The position numbers and the translations under genes are program-made. DNA of 64,000 nt from Croceibacter atlanticus HTCC2559 (GTDB taxonomy: Bacteria; Bacteroidota; Bacteroidia; Flavobacteriales; Flavobacteriaceae): assembly GCF_000196315.1 (NCBI RefSeq), contig NC_014230.1, positions 1,178,001 to 1,242,000 of the forward strand, given 5' to 3'. Below the pieces are notes generated by a model, which made no database searches, was not told the DNA's origin, and was given only the letters and a program-made list of their open reading frames with translations. Positions 23,804 to 32,338 of this stretch are shown here, in pieces; position 1 is the stretch's first letter, and each line of letters opens with the position of its first letter.

Positions 23804-24309
23804 TAGGTTAAACATTTAAAATAGTCGAACGGCTCTTGGCAATCGTCACATTTAAACATTGCTTTGCAAGCCGTTGAGCCAAACTGACTTACCAAATGTG
23901 TGTTCGTACTTCCGCAGTTTGTGCATTTTACAATCTTGGCATTTCCTAGTAACGCAGCTTTATCTGCTGTGGCGTCCATTGGTGGCGCGATGCCGTACTC
24001 TTCGAGTTTTCTCTTGCCATTCTCGCTCATCCAATCTGTGGTCCAAGCAGGAGAAAGAATCAATTTTACTTTTGATTTATAACCGGCTTCTGTCAATGCT
24101 TTTTCAATGTCGTCACCAATAACATCCATTGCTGGACAACCGCTATATGTTGGTGTGATTTTTACTGAAACTTTTCCGTCGTCTTCAAAATCTGCATAAC
24201 GAACAACACCTAAATCTAAAATTGAAAGCACTGGAACTTCAGGATCGGAAACCGACTCTAGAATGTCTATAAGTTTTTTGTTGATATGTGGTTGCTGCTC
24301 GGCTACCAT
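23803..24309 (-). CDS. paaD: phenylacetyl-CoA epoxidase maturation protein PaaD
   Basis: The 168-residue protein has the MIP18/DUF59 fold (SVSDPEVPVLSILDLGVVRYAD, and TPTYSGCPAMDVIG) and a C-terminal zinc-type cluster (CTNCGSTNTHLVSQFG, then CDDCQEPFDYFKC). PaaD is thought to help assemble the iron centre of the epoxidase. It overlaps paaC by a few bases, so translation is likely coupled. A type B palindrome touches its stop codon. Confidence 0.93.
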   Translation of the reverse strand: MVAEQQPHINKKLIDILESVSDPEVPVLSILDLGVVRYADFEDDGKVSVKITPTYSGCPAMDVIGDDIEKALTEAGYKSKVKLILSPAWTTDWMSENGKRKLEEYGIAPPMDATADKAALLGNAKIVKCTNCGSTNTHLVSQFGSTACKAMFKCDDCQEPFDYFKCLT

Positions 24310-25058
24310 TTCATATTAGGATAGGTGCGTTGCATATATTGCATATCGCTTAATAGATAACCAAGATGTTCTGTATGAATACCTTCTTTGCCACCTTTTT
24401 GCCAGTATTTACTTTCAGGGATTTCGATAGTTGCTTCTTTTAGAAGATTCTCAACGCGATTGTAATAGGTATCTTTTAGTTTTGAAACATCTACACCAAT
24501 ACCAGCTTCAGCAGCTTCTTTGTCTGCTTCAGTCATCATAAATAATTCATTGGTATAACCCCAAAGATTATTCACGGCTTCCTGAATTTTATTATGGCTT
24601 TCTTCAGTTCCATCGCCTAAACGTTTCATCCAATCTCCAGAAAATCGCACGTGATAACTTACTTCTTTAATTCCCTTTTTAGCGATTGCAGCTAAGTTTT
24701 CATCTTTACTATTCTGAAGTTCTTGCATTTGTAAAATGTGGAAAACATCAAACAAATACTGTCTTGCGATGACGTAAGCGAAATCGCGATTTGGTTGCTC
24801 AACCAAAAGCACATTTTTATACTCACGTTCTTTTCTGAGGAATGCGAAATCATCTTCAGTTTTGTCCTCTTCAGATAAATCGGCTGCGTATTGGTAGTAG
24901 CCACGAACTTGTCCGAACAAGTCTAATGAGATGTTAGTGCAAGCGATATCTGTCTCTAAGCTTGGTCCATGACCAGTTAAAGTTCCTAGGCGTTGCCCAA
25001 GGATGAGTGAGTTATCGGCGATGCCAAGGATATAATTTATTAAAGTTTGATTGCTCAT
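24303..25058 (-). CDS. paaC: phenylacetyl-CoA epoxidase structural subunit PaaC
   Basis: The 251-residue ferritin-like helical protein (MSNQTLINYILGIADNSLIL, LGQRLGTLTGHGP) matches PaaC, the structural partner of PaaA in the epoxidase that makes ring-1,2-epoxyphenylacetyl-CoA. PaaC lacks catalytic iron but stabilises the complex. It is separated from paaB by the S23 cassette; in other bacteria paaB and paaC are normally adjacent. Confidence 0.93.
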   Translation of the reverse strand: MSNQTLINYILGIADNSLILGQRLGTLTGHGPSLETDIACTNISLDLFGQVRGYYQYAADLSEEDKTEDDFAFLRKEREYKNVLLVEQPNRDFAYVIARQYLFDVFHILQMQELQNSKDENLAAIAKKGIKEVSYHVRFSGDWMKRLGDGTEESHNKIQEAVNNLWGYTNELFMMTEADKEAAEAGIGVDVSKLKDTYYNRVENLLKEATIEIPESKYWQKGGKEGIHTEHLGYLLSDMQYMQRTYPNMKW

Positions 25059-25063
25059 AGTTT

Positions 25064-25099
25064 TGAAATTGAACTCGAACTTGAAAATGAACTTGAAAT
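25064..25099. repeat. hexamer array, left arm flanking the S23-like gene
   Basis: Six hexamers of form nGAAnn (tgaaat tgaact cgaact, then tgaaaa tgaact tgaaat). Bases 25063-25087 are the inverted complement of 25457-25481 with one mismatch in 25, so the two arrays can pair in the transcript. Confidence 0.85.
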
Positions 25100-25102
25100 A
25101 GT

Positions 25103-25450
25103 TCAGTCCAAATTTTTAATTCGAGTTACTATAATTCTTATAAGTTGGTCATTTTCATCAACTAAAGGTGATGCCTGTTTTTCTGAAATAAGATTAGCTT
25201 TAAACTGAATATTTAAGTTTCTCAAACTCTCTCTTAATTCCTTTAAAACTATCCTTAGTTTATTGATTTTGTCTTTTTGTGTTCCAGCACCTAGTGCTTC
25301 TCCATAATTAAGAGCAGAAGAACAAGCTGACCGAATTAATTGTTTTGCAAGATATTCTCTAGCAAATGACACTGGTTTTTTATCATAAAGCTGAACTATT
25401 TCTGCAGCAAAATCTTCTAGGCGTTCACTTAAATCATATTTCTTTTCCAT
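25103..25450 (-). CDS. four-helix-bundle protein, S23/IVS type
   Basis: The 115-residue helical protein (MEKKYDLSERLEDFAAEIV, AREYLAKQLIRSACSSALNY, KINKLRIVLKELRESLRNL) belongs to the small four-helix-bundle family first seen in intervening sequences of bacterial 23S rRNA. Its molecular function is not known. It sits between paaB and paaC and is flanked on both sides by inverted hexamer arrays, which is very like the layout of an rRNA intervening sequence (open frame inside a stem), but in an mRNA-coding operon. Confidence 0.9.
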   Translation of the reverse strand: MEKKYDLSERLEDFAAEIVQLYDKKPVSFAREYLAKQLIRSACSSALNYGEALGAGTQKDKINKLRIVLKELRESLRNLNIQFKANLISEKQASPLVDENDQLIRIIVTRIKNLD

Positions 25451-25456
25451 ATAGCC

Positions 25457-25492
25457 TTTTCAATTTCGAGTTCAATTTCAAGTTCAGTTTTC
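25457..25492. repeat. hexamer array, right arm flanking the S23-like gene
   Basis: Units ttttca atttcg agttca, then atttca agttca gttttc, the complement of the left arm. It lies between the S23-like gene's start and the paaB stop. Confidence 0.85.
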
Positions 25493-25498
25493 GTCAGC

Positions 25499-25789
25499 TT
25501 ACATATGCTTCACGTCGTCTGGTAAATCGTAAAATGTTGGATGACGGTACACTTTGTCTTGTGCTGGCTCGAATAGCTCACCATTATTATCTGGATTAGA
25601 CGCTGTAATGTGTTGACTCTCTACAACCCAAATGCTTACGCCTTCGCTACGCCTTGTGTAAACATCACGCGCATTTGCTAAAGCCATTTCTGCATCTGCT
25701 GCGTGAAGGCTTCCAAAGTGACGGTGTTCTAATCCATTTTTACTTCTCACGAAGATTTCCCAAACGGGCCAATTTTTCTTAGTGCTCAT
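25499..25789 (-). CDS. paaB: phenylacetyl-CoA epoxidase subunit PaaB
   Basis: The 96-residue protein (MSTKKNWPVWEIFVRSKNGL, SLHAADAEMALANARDVYTRR) is PaaB, a small subunit of the multicomponent epoxidase. It is only four bases from paaA. PaaB is required for activity but lacks redox cofactors. Identity rests on length, conserved WEIFVRSKNGL motif and operon position. Confidence 0.93.
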   Translation of the reverse strand: MSTKKNWPVWEIFVRSKNGLEHRHFGSLHAADAEMALANARDVYTRRSEGVSIWVVESQHITASNPDNNGELFEPAQDKVYRHPTFYDLPDDVKHM

Positions 25790-25792
25790 ATC

Positions 25793-26749
25793 TTAACTTG
25801 CTTTCGCTACTTTTTTATTTTCTTGTTTTTCTGCATAGGCAACAGCTGCATCGCGCACCCATTCGCCTTCATTCCAAGCATTAACTCTGGCGTTCATGCG
25901 TTCTTTATTACAAGGACCGTGACCTTTTACAACTTGCCAGAATTCATCCCAATCAATTTCTCCAAAGTCATAGCTTCCTGTCTCTTCATTAAATTTTAAA
26001 TCTGGGTCTGGAATAGTTAGCCCTAAAATATCTGCTTGAGGGACAGTTTGGTCAATAAATTGCTGACGTAATTCATCGTTGGTTTTACGTTTAAGCTTCC
26101 ATTTCATAGATTGTTCTGTATGTACTGAAGCATCATCTGTTGGGCCTAACATCATCAAGCTTGGCCACCACCATCTATTTAAAGCGTCTTGCGCCATTTC
26201 CTTTTGTTCTGGTGTTCCATTACAAAGCGTCAACATAATTTCATAACCTTGACGTTGGTGAAAACTTTCCTCTTTACACACGCGCACCATTGCTCTTGCA
26301 TATGGTCCATATGATGTGTTACACAATGGCACTTGATTAATAATCGCTGCGCCATCAACCAACCAGCCAATTGCACCCATATCTGCCCAAGTTAATGTTG
26401 GGTAGTTGAAGATTGAAGAATATTTTGCTTCACCAGAATGTAGTTGACGGTATAATTCTTCTCTAGACACACCTAAAGTTTCACAAGCGCTGTATAAGTA
26501 TAAGCCGTGACCAGCTTCATCTTGCACTTTTGCTAATAACGCAACCTTGCGTCTTAATGAAGGTGCACGTGAAATCCAATTACCTTCAGGAAGCATTCCA
26601 ACGATTTCAGAATGTGCGTGCTGAGACATTTGCCTGATGTGTGTCTTGCGATACTTTTCTGGCATCCAATCTTTTGGTTCAATTTTTTCATCATTGGCAA
26701 TGCGTTGCTCAAAGATGTCTTCTAAATTCTTTATTTCTGCGTTGCTCAT
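25793..26749 (-). CDS. paaA: phenylacetyl-CoA epoxidase catalytic subunit PaaA
   Basis: The 318-residue ferritin-like protein carries the diiron ligands in [15 protein letters not shown] and [16 protein letters not shown]. It activates oxygen to epoxidise phenylacetyl-CoA. It is followed by paaB and preceded by paaE. The start [20 protein letters not shown] agrees with PaaA N-termini. Confidence 0.95.
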   Translation of the reverse strand: MSNAEIKNLEDIFEQRIANDEKIEPKDWMPEKYRKTHIRQMSQHAHSEIVGMLPEGNWISRAPSLRRKVALLAKVQDEAGHGLYLYSACETLGVSREELYRQLHSGEAKYSSIFNYPTLTWADMGAIGWLVDGAAIINQVPLCNTSYGPYARAMVRVCKEESFHQRQGYEIMLTLCNGTPEQKEMAQDALNRWWWPSLMMLGPTDDASVHTEQSMKWKLKRKTNDELRQQFIDQTVPQADILGLTIPDPDLKFNEETGSYDFGEIDWDEFWQVVKGHGPCNKERMNARVNAWNEGEWVRDAAVAYAEKQENKKVAKAS

Positions 26750-26759
26750 AATATTTTGT

Positions 26760-27833
26760 TTATACGTCGAAATCGACAGTTACTTTATCACTTGTTGGAA
26801 CAGCTTGGCAGCTTAGTACTAAATTTTGAGATACTTCCTTATCATCTAATGCATAATTTATCTTCATCTCGACACTTCCTTCTTTTACCTCACATTTACA
26901 CGTGCTACAAACACCACCTTTACAGGCGAAAGGTAAATCTGCACCTGCGCCAAGTGCTGCATCGAGAATGTTGTCGTAATCTTTAGTCATTGTAAAGTGA
27001 AATTCTTTTCCACCATCTACAATAGTAATTTCTTTTCCTTCAACACTTTGTTGTGCAAGACGTTCTGCTCTTGCTTTGTCTTCATCACTTAATCCTGTGA
27101 CAAACAATTCATAATGCACTAATTCTTTTGGTAAGCCGGCTTTCACTAACTCATCCTGGATCATAAAAATCATATCTTCAGGACCACATATAAATACTTC
27201 ATTAGTATCTTGAATATCTACAAAGGTGTGTGTTATTTGTTGAATTTTCTCTGGTGTAAACCTGCCGTTAAATAATTCAATATCTCGTTGTTCTCTTGTT
27301 AGAAAATAAAAGATGTTTAAACGTCCAAAATATTGATTTCTAAGCTGTTCTATCTCTTCCTTAAAGATAATAGATTTTGCATTCTTATTCAAATAGAATA
27401 GCTTGAATGTACTTTCTGGCTCTAGTGCTAAATGTGTTTTCATCATAGATAAGATAGGAGTAATACCACTTCCTGCTGCAAATACTAAATAGTTTTTGCG
27501 TTTTGAGTTATCTATGTCTACACCAAATGTGCCACTTGGTTCCATAATTTCTAGCATATCGCCAGATTTTAGGGTATCATTTACATATGTAGAGAATTTG
27601 CCGCCGTGAATTTTCTTTACAGCTACTTTCCATTCTTTATCTATTGGGCTAGAACATAAACTATATGATCTTCTTGTGTCTTCGCCATTTATAATAGCTT
27701 TTAATGTAAGGTGTTGACCTTGAGAAAAGTTGAAGGCATTGTGTAGGTCTTCAGGTACATCAAAAGTAATCACCGAACAATCGTCAGTTTCTTTATAGAT
27801 GTCCTTAACTCTTATATTATGAAATTTAGCCAT
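26760..27833 (-). CDS. paaE: epoxidase reductase PaaE
   Basis: The 357-residue reductase has an FAD site ([10 protein letters not shown]), an NAD(P) site ([13 protein letters not shown]), and a C-terminal plant-type 2Fe-2S ferredoxin ([13 protein letters not shown] and LSCQAVP). It passes electrons from NADPH to PaaA. It is the first gene of the operon, about 50 bases downstream of a TetR-type operator. Confidence 0.95.
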   Translation of the reverse strand: MAKFHNIRVKDIYKETDDCSVITFDVPEDLHNAFNFSQGQHLTLKAIINGEDTRRSYSLCSSPIDKEWKVAVKKIHGGKFSTYVNDTLKSGDMLEIMEPSGTFGVDIDNSKRKNYLVFAAGSGITPILSMMKTHLALEPESTFKLFYLNKNAKSIIFKEEIEQLRNQYFGRLNIFYFLTREQRDIELFNGRFTPEKIQQITHTFVDIQDTNEVFICGPEDMIFMIQDELVKAGLPKELVHYELFVTGLSDEDKARAERLAQQSVEGKEITIVDGGKEFHFTMTKDYDNILDAALGAGADLPFACKGGVCSTCKCEVKEGSVEMKINYALDDKEVSQNLVLSCQAVPTSDKVTVDFDV

Positions 27834-27878
27834 TTAGAGGTGTAAATTATATGTCTTTATGTTCAATTATTATTCCAA

Positions 27879-27896
27879 AACTAACAAACGTTAGTT
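27879..27896. promoter_or_regulatory. TetR-family operator upstream of paaE
   Basis: Inverted repeat AACTAAC-AAAC-GTTAGTT, with AG following. It is 45 bases before the paaE start and matches, in half-sites and spacing, the site at 28548. The two sites bracket the regulator gene, so the operator assignment is strong by pattern although not tested. Confidence 0.85.
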
Positions 27897-27956
27897 AGAT
27901 GTGCAAGTATTATCTACTCTGTTATATTTATTCCCGTTGTAATTATGCTGTTAAGG

Positions 27957-28532
27957 TTAAGTTCTTATACCATCTAAAAGCACAGAAACCATGTCTGTTT
28001 TAAGGATATTTACATCCATTTTACCACGTTTTTCATACCATAAATACATAGTCTGAAGTGTAGAAAGCATAGAAAACACAATAACTTCTGGGTTTTTATT
28101 TATTATTTCTCCTTGGTTAATACCTTGTTTAATTATAGTTCTGAAATTATTTTCATAGGCATTTCTTAAGGTTACAAAACGTATTAACTCATCTGCTTCA
28201 AGATGTTTCCAGTCGTTATGCATCATTGCCATTGCGCCCGAATTGTTTATGCTAATATCAATATGAAGACCTATTAAATCCTGTAATTTATTTATTGAAG
28301 TGGTCTCTTCATTAAAAATTTGAGTCATACCAACAGTAAAGGCTTCAGCAATCTCAAGTATAATTGTAGAAAGTATTTCCTGCTTATTTGCAATATGGTT
28401 GTATAGGCTAGCTGCCTTTATATCTAAAGCCTTTGCCAAATCTCGCATAGATACAGCATTGTAGCCTTTCTCTGTGATAAGGTCTTTAGCTACTTTAAGA
28501 ATTTCAGATTTACGATTTAATACTTTCATCAT
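27957..28532 (-). CDS. paaR: TetR/AcrR-family regulator of the paa operon
   Basis: From the ATG at 28532 the protein is 191 residues, starting MMKVLNRKSEILKVAKDL; the more upstream frame opens with a GTG inside the operator and is unlikely. The HTH is KGYNAVSMRDLAKALDIKAASLYNHIANKQEIL. The C-terminal ligand domain resembles acyl-CoA-responsive regulators. It probably represses the paa genes and itself through the two operator copies and releases DNA on binding phenylacetyl-CoA; the ligand is inferred from known PaaR proteins. Confidence 0.9.
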   Translation of the reverse strand: MMKVLNRKSEILKVAKDLITEKGYNAVSMRDLAKALDIKAASLYNHIANKQEILSTIILEIAEAFTVGMTQIFNEETTSINKLQDLIGLHIDISINNSGAMAMMHNDWKHLEADELIRFVTLRNAYENNFRTIIKQGINQGEIINKNPEVIVFSMLSTLQTMYLWYEKRGKMDVNILKTDMVSVLLDGIRT

Positions 28533-28547
28533 TACAAATATACTAAA

Positions 28548-28565
28548 AACTAACACTTGTTAGTT
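28548..28565. promoter_or_regulatory. TetR-family operator upstream of the regulator gene
   Basis: Inverted repeat AACTAAC-ACTT-GTTAGTT, followed by AG. It overlaps the expected start region of the regulator gene and lies 130 bases before the divergent hydroxylase gene, so it could influence both. Confidence 0.85.
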
Positions 28566-28647
28566 AGCTCCATATTATTATTCAAATTAATGCTTCTAAA
28601 ATTTAAAGGTTTCACTGTAAAAAATGGTGTGTTACACCGACAACTCT

Positions 28648-28655
28648 TACTTTTG
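28648..28655 (+). promoter_or_regulatory. possible -7 element of the hydroxylase gene
   Basis: TACTTTTG fits the bacteroidete -7 consensus TAnnTTTG, 41 bases before the ATG at 28697. No good TTTG was found at the expected -33 spacing, so this is weak. Confidence 0.3.
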
Positions 28656-28696
28656 AATGTATTTTGTGCTTTGCATGATTTCATAATAATGACAGG

Positions 28697-30457
28697 ATGA
28701 ACGAAACCATACAGACAAACCCACTTATAGATAGATTGCCACCACACTTAAAGCAATTTATAAAACCTCAAAACTACGACGATTATACAGCTATTAATCA
28801 AGCAGTATGGCGTTATGTAATGCGTAAAAATGTTGAATATTTAGGTAAGGTTGCACACGAAAGTTATTTGTCTGGATTAAAGAAAACAGGTATTTCTATA
28901 AATGAAATCCCTAGTATGTATGGTATGAACCGTATCCTTAAAGATATTGGTTGGGCAGCAGTTGCTGTTGATGGTTTTATACCACCAAACGCTTTTATGG
29001 AGTTTCAAGCTTATAAGGTGTTAGTGATTGCTAGTGATATTAGACAATTAGAAAATATTGAGTATACACCAGCACCAGACATCATTCACGAAGGTGCAGG
29101 ACACGCACCTATTATCGCAAGTCCAGATTATGCAGAGTACTTGCGTCGATTTGGTGAAATTGGAAGTAAAGCAATTTCTAGTGCTCACGATATTGAGATG
29201 TATGAAGCAGTAAGAGCGGTTTCTATACTAAAAGAAGCAGAAGGTACACCACAAGAGCAAATTGATGCTGCTGAAGCACTTGTTGAGGAGCTTCAGAATA
29301 AAAAGGTTGAGCCAAGTGAAATTTCATTAATTAGAAATTTACATTGGTGGACTGTAGAGTATGGTCTTGTTGGAACAGTCGAAGACCCAAAGATATATGG
29401 CGCAGGTTTGCTGTCCTCTATTGGAGAAAGCAAGAACTGTATGACAGATGCCGTGAAAAAAATACCATATTCTATTGATGCAGCATACCAAGATTTTGAC
29501 ATCACAAAACAACAACCGCAACTATTTGTAACTCCAGATTTTGCTTATTTACAAGAGGTTTTAGAGGAGTTTGCCAATACAATGGCAGTAAGAAAAGGTG
29601 GTTGGCGCGGCCTTAAAAAACTTATTGAAAGCAAACAATTAGGTACTATAGAATTGAGTACTGGCTTGCAAGTCTCAGGTGTGTTTAAGCGAATGATACA
29701 GAATGAGGATAATGAAGTTGTTTACTTTGAAACCGAAGGTGAAACCGCATTATCTTACCGTGAAAAAGAATTGATAGGTCATGGTATAGAGCGCCATATC
29801 AATGGATTTCGATCGCCTTTAGGGAAATTAAAAGGTATTAATCTCGCCATTGAAAATATGGGTCCACGTGATTTACAAGCTTATAATTTTTATGACGGTA
29901 AGCACATTCAATTTGAGTTTGAAAGTGGCATTACTGTAGAAGGTATGAACGTTACAGGTATAAGAAACCTAAAAAGTGAATTGATGTTGATTCAATTTAC
30001 AGATTGTACCGTGAAATATAAAGATGAGGTATTGTTTAGTCCAGAGGATGGCGATTTTGATTTTGCCGTTGGAAAAGACATTGTTTCAGCCTTTGCAGGT
30101 ATGGCAGATTACAGATCTTTTAATGTAAACACACATAATCCTTCAACAACGACAACGATAAAAACAGAACGTTCTGCAAAACAAAAAGAACTTATCGAGT
30201 TGTATGAGGCTATTAGGAATTACCGCAACGGTGAAACCACTAAGTTTTCACCAGATGCTGTTTTTGATATCTTGAAGAAACACCATAATGAAGATTGGTT
30301 ACTACCTTTAGAGATTTATGAATTAGAAGTTGAGCGAAACACAACTCTATCAAAAGAGGTGTTCAGATATTTAAATGAATTAAAAGAGCGCAGACCAGAA
30401 GTTAGTCATTTAATTGAAGGTGGTTTAGAGCTTTTAGAAACGCCAGAGCATGTTTAG
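28697..30457 (+). CDS. aromatic amino acid hydroxylase (phenylalanine 4-monooxygenase type)
   Basis: The 586-residue protein contains the catalytic domain of pterin-dependent hydroxylases with iron-binding site DIIHEGAGHAPII near residue 130 and a long extra C-terminal region (to residue 586) compared with about 260-300 residues in short bacterial enzymes. It likely converts Phe to Tyr. It is divergent from the phenylacetate regulator and shares the intergenic operator region. The long form is common in flavobacteria; the role of the C-terminal part (residues about 330-586) is unknown. Confidence 0.85.
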   Translation: MNETIQTNPLIDRLPPHLKQFIKPQNYDDYTAINQAVWRYVMRKNVEYLGKVAHESYLSGLKKTGISINEIPSMYGMNRILKDIGWAAVAVDGFIPPNAFMEFQAYKVLVIASDIRQLENIEYTPAPDIIHEGAGHAPIIASPDYAEYLRRFGEIGSKAISSAHDIEMYEAVRAVSILKEAEGTPQEQIDAAEALVEELQNKKVEPSEISLIRNLHWWTVEYGLVGTVEDPKIYGAGLLSSIGESKNCMTDAVKKIPYSIDAAYQDFDITKQQPQLFVTPDFAYLQEVLEEFANTMAVRKGGWRGLKKLIESKQLGTIELSTGLQVSGVFKRMIQNEDNEVVYFETEGETALSYREKELIGHGIERHINGFRSPLGKLKGINLAIENMGPRDLQAYNFYDGKHIQFEFESGITVEGMNVTGIRNLKSELMLIQFTDCTVKYKDEVLFSPEDGDFDFAVGKDIVSAFAGMADYRSFNVNTHNPSTTTTIKTERSAKQKELIELYEAIRNYRNGETTKFSPDAVFDILKKHHNEDWLLPLEIYELEVERNTTLSKEVFRYLNELKERRPEVSHLIEGGLELLETPEHV

Positions 30458-30482
30458 GTTTCAATCATTTTTTTAAGCTTAA

Positions 30483-31520
30483 TTAATTAGAGTATTGCTG
30501 GTAATGCTCTTTTATAAGTTTTTCAACAGGTTTATTCTGTGGTGTAAACCTATTGTTTTGCATACCGCCAACTTCTGAATGATTATGAAACCATTTCCAT
30601 ATAAAACCACCTGCAAACCAAGGCTCATTCCAAAATTCTTTAAATAAAGCGTTAGTTAAATTAAGCTGCGCTTCATGATTTATTTTGCCATCTTCACGTT
30701 GTGATTCCCAAGGCCTATTTCCGGAATAATCAATACTTCTGTATCCATATTCTGTAAATAAAATAGGCCTATTATAGGTGTCACTTAAGTTCTTGAGAGT
30801 TGTTTTCCAAGGTTGCCAAGATTGTCTTGATGCTTTTATAGTTGGAGTCTTATCTTCGGAAATTGGAAAATAAGCGTCTGCACCGATAGCATCCATCTCA
30901 TTCCAAAATGTAACCTTGTCTACTTTATCCCAATTTTCTGCATAGGTTAAATTACCACTATAAATAGTTTTAATTTTCTTAATGAGTTGAGACCAAAATT
31001 TAGGTCTAGCATTTACAAAATTATAAAGTTCTGTACCTATACAAAACCATTCTGCATTGGTGTCTTGAGCTAACTGTGCGTATAATAAAATAAATCCTTC
31101 ATAACTGTTTTCAAGCGTTGTCCAATGTTCTTCAGAAGCCATCATCATATCTCCTGTAAATTCTCCGCGAGAAATCCAAATTTGAGGTTTAAGCATAACC
31201 TTTATGTTAGCATTGTGAAGATGCTTTATGGTTTCTGTCACACCATCTACGCGCTCACCTCGCCATTGTCTGTCTGTGTTGTAAAGAACCTCTGCAGACT
31301 CTAAACTACGTATAAACCCAAAAGGCATAACAGAAGCGTAATTTGCGTTTACATTAGTAATAGGTGTAATATGAGAACTATCTATTGCGTCTCGAGAAGC
31401 CACTAAGCTTACACCATTAATTTTAGCAGACTTTTTTGTGTCTTTAGGTTGGCTCTCGCAAGACCAAATGCATATAAGGCTTAAAATCCCTAAAATTATA
31501 ATTGAAACATGATAACGCAT
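30483..31520 (-). CDS. GH113-like glycosidase lipoprotein
   Basis: The 345-residue product has a lipoprotein signal (hydrophobic segment then IWSC at residue 20). The mature part is a TIM barrel with GTELYNF as a possible acid/base segment and ILFTEYGYRSID as a possible nucleophile strand, plus WKWFHNHSEVGGMQN. This is the pattern of family GH113 (beta-mannanase-like) proteins. Substrate not determined. Alternative: a related TIM-barrel hydrolase with other specificity. Confidence 0.75.
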   Translation of the reverse strand: MRYHVSIIILGILSLICIWSCESQPKDTKKSAKINGVSLVASRDAIDSSHITPITNVNANYASVMPFGFIRSLESAEVLYNTDRQWRGERVDGVTETIKHLHNANIKVMLKPQIWISRGEFTGDMMMASEEHWTTLENSYEGFILLYAQLAQDTNAEWFCIGTELYNFVNARPKFWSQLIKKIKTIYSGNLTYAENWDKVDKVTFWNEMDAIGADAYFPISEDKTPTIKASRQSWQPWKTTLKNLSDTYNRPILFTEYGYRSIDYSGNRPWESQREDGKINHEAQLNLTNALFKEFWNEPWFAGGFIWKWFHNHSEVGGMQNNRFTPQNKPVEKLIKEHYQQYSN

Positions 31521-31553
31521 ATAGAAGCTTTAATGCTCTAAATATAAGACGAA

Positions 31554-31760
31554 TTAATCTACAGTATATTTTAAAATGTCACCTGGTTGGCATTTTAGTG
31601 TTTTACAAATAGCGTTAAGTGTAGAGAAGCGAACGGCTTTTGCTTTACCAGACCTTAAAATAGATAAGTTGGCTTCTGTAATACCTATAGCTTCAGCTAA
31701 TTCTTTTCCTTTTAAATTTTGCGCAGTAAGAATGCTATCTAAATTTATTATGATTGCCAT
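31554..31760 (-). CDS. Cro/CI-type helix-turn-helix regulator, YozG-like
   Basis: The 68-residue protein is almost entirely an HTH domain (LKGKELAEAIGITEANLSILRSGK) with the ending KTLKCQPGDILKYTVD. Such genes usually follow a DUF2975 membrane gene, as here. The pair probably forms a small regulatory unit whose membrane protein affects the DNA-binding partner; this is inference from recurring linkage. Confidence 0.9.
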   Translation of the reverse strand: MAIIINLDSILTAQNLKGKELAEAIGITEANLSILRSGKAKAVRFSTLNAICKTLKCQPGDILKYTVD

Positions 31761-31761
31761 A

Positions 31762-32274
31762 CTAAACTGTTAGATCATTTTCAGATTTTATCTTTAATGC
31801 TTTGTCAAAAGCTTGATTGAGAAGTAAAAAGAATACTCCAATAATAAATAAAAATAAAAGTAATTGATAATTTGAAATGCCGAATTCAATGCTAACTTTA
31901 GAATCCTTTATAAGATTAAATAGAAATAAGAGCACTAAAGATGAGCCTCCAGAGATAGAGAAAAACTGTCCAATTCGTTTCAAATAATTTACAGAAGTTT
32001 TACTAATTAATGACTTCTTTAAAATATGCTTAGACAATTGTCTAAGGTTATGAAAACCTGCAAAAAATAAAACAAACTCTAAAAATCCTATAAACAAAGC
32101 TAGGATATATAATGCGGGAATACCGTTACTTTCAATTGGTATATTGGTTTTGAAAATAGTTTGTTGAGGGAAAAATATTAGATATAATATTGTACCAGGA
32201 AAAAAGATAACAATAGGTATCATTAAGACATAAGCTATGTCTATAAGTGATTTGAATAAAGTAGTAAGTCGCAT
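31762..32274 (-). CDS. DUF2975 membrane protein
   Basis: Starting at the ATG at 32274 the protein is 170 residues with four hydrophobic segments (AYVLMIPIVIFFPGTILYLI, ILALFIGFLEFVLFFAGF, GSSLVLLFLFNLI, LLLFLFIIGVFFLLL). The layout and the HTH gene one base away match the DUF2975-YozG pair. The TTG upstream (32301) was not chosen. Function unknown. Confidence 0.85.
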   Translation of the reverse strand: MRLTTLFKSLIDIAYVLMIPIVIFFPGTILYLIFFPQQTIFKTNIPIESNGIPALYILALFIGFLEFVLFFAGFHNLRQLSKHILKKSLISKTSVNYLKRIGQFFSISGGSSLVLLFLFNLIKDSKVSIEFGISNYQLLLFLFIIGVFFLLLNQAFDKALKIKSENDLTV

Positions 32275-32338
32275 ATTTAAATTATCGATTAACGATAACA
32301 AATATATGCAATTTATCGAAAAACAATAATTTAAGTTG

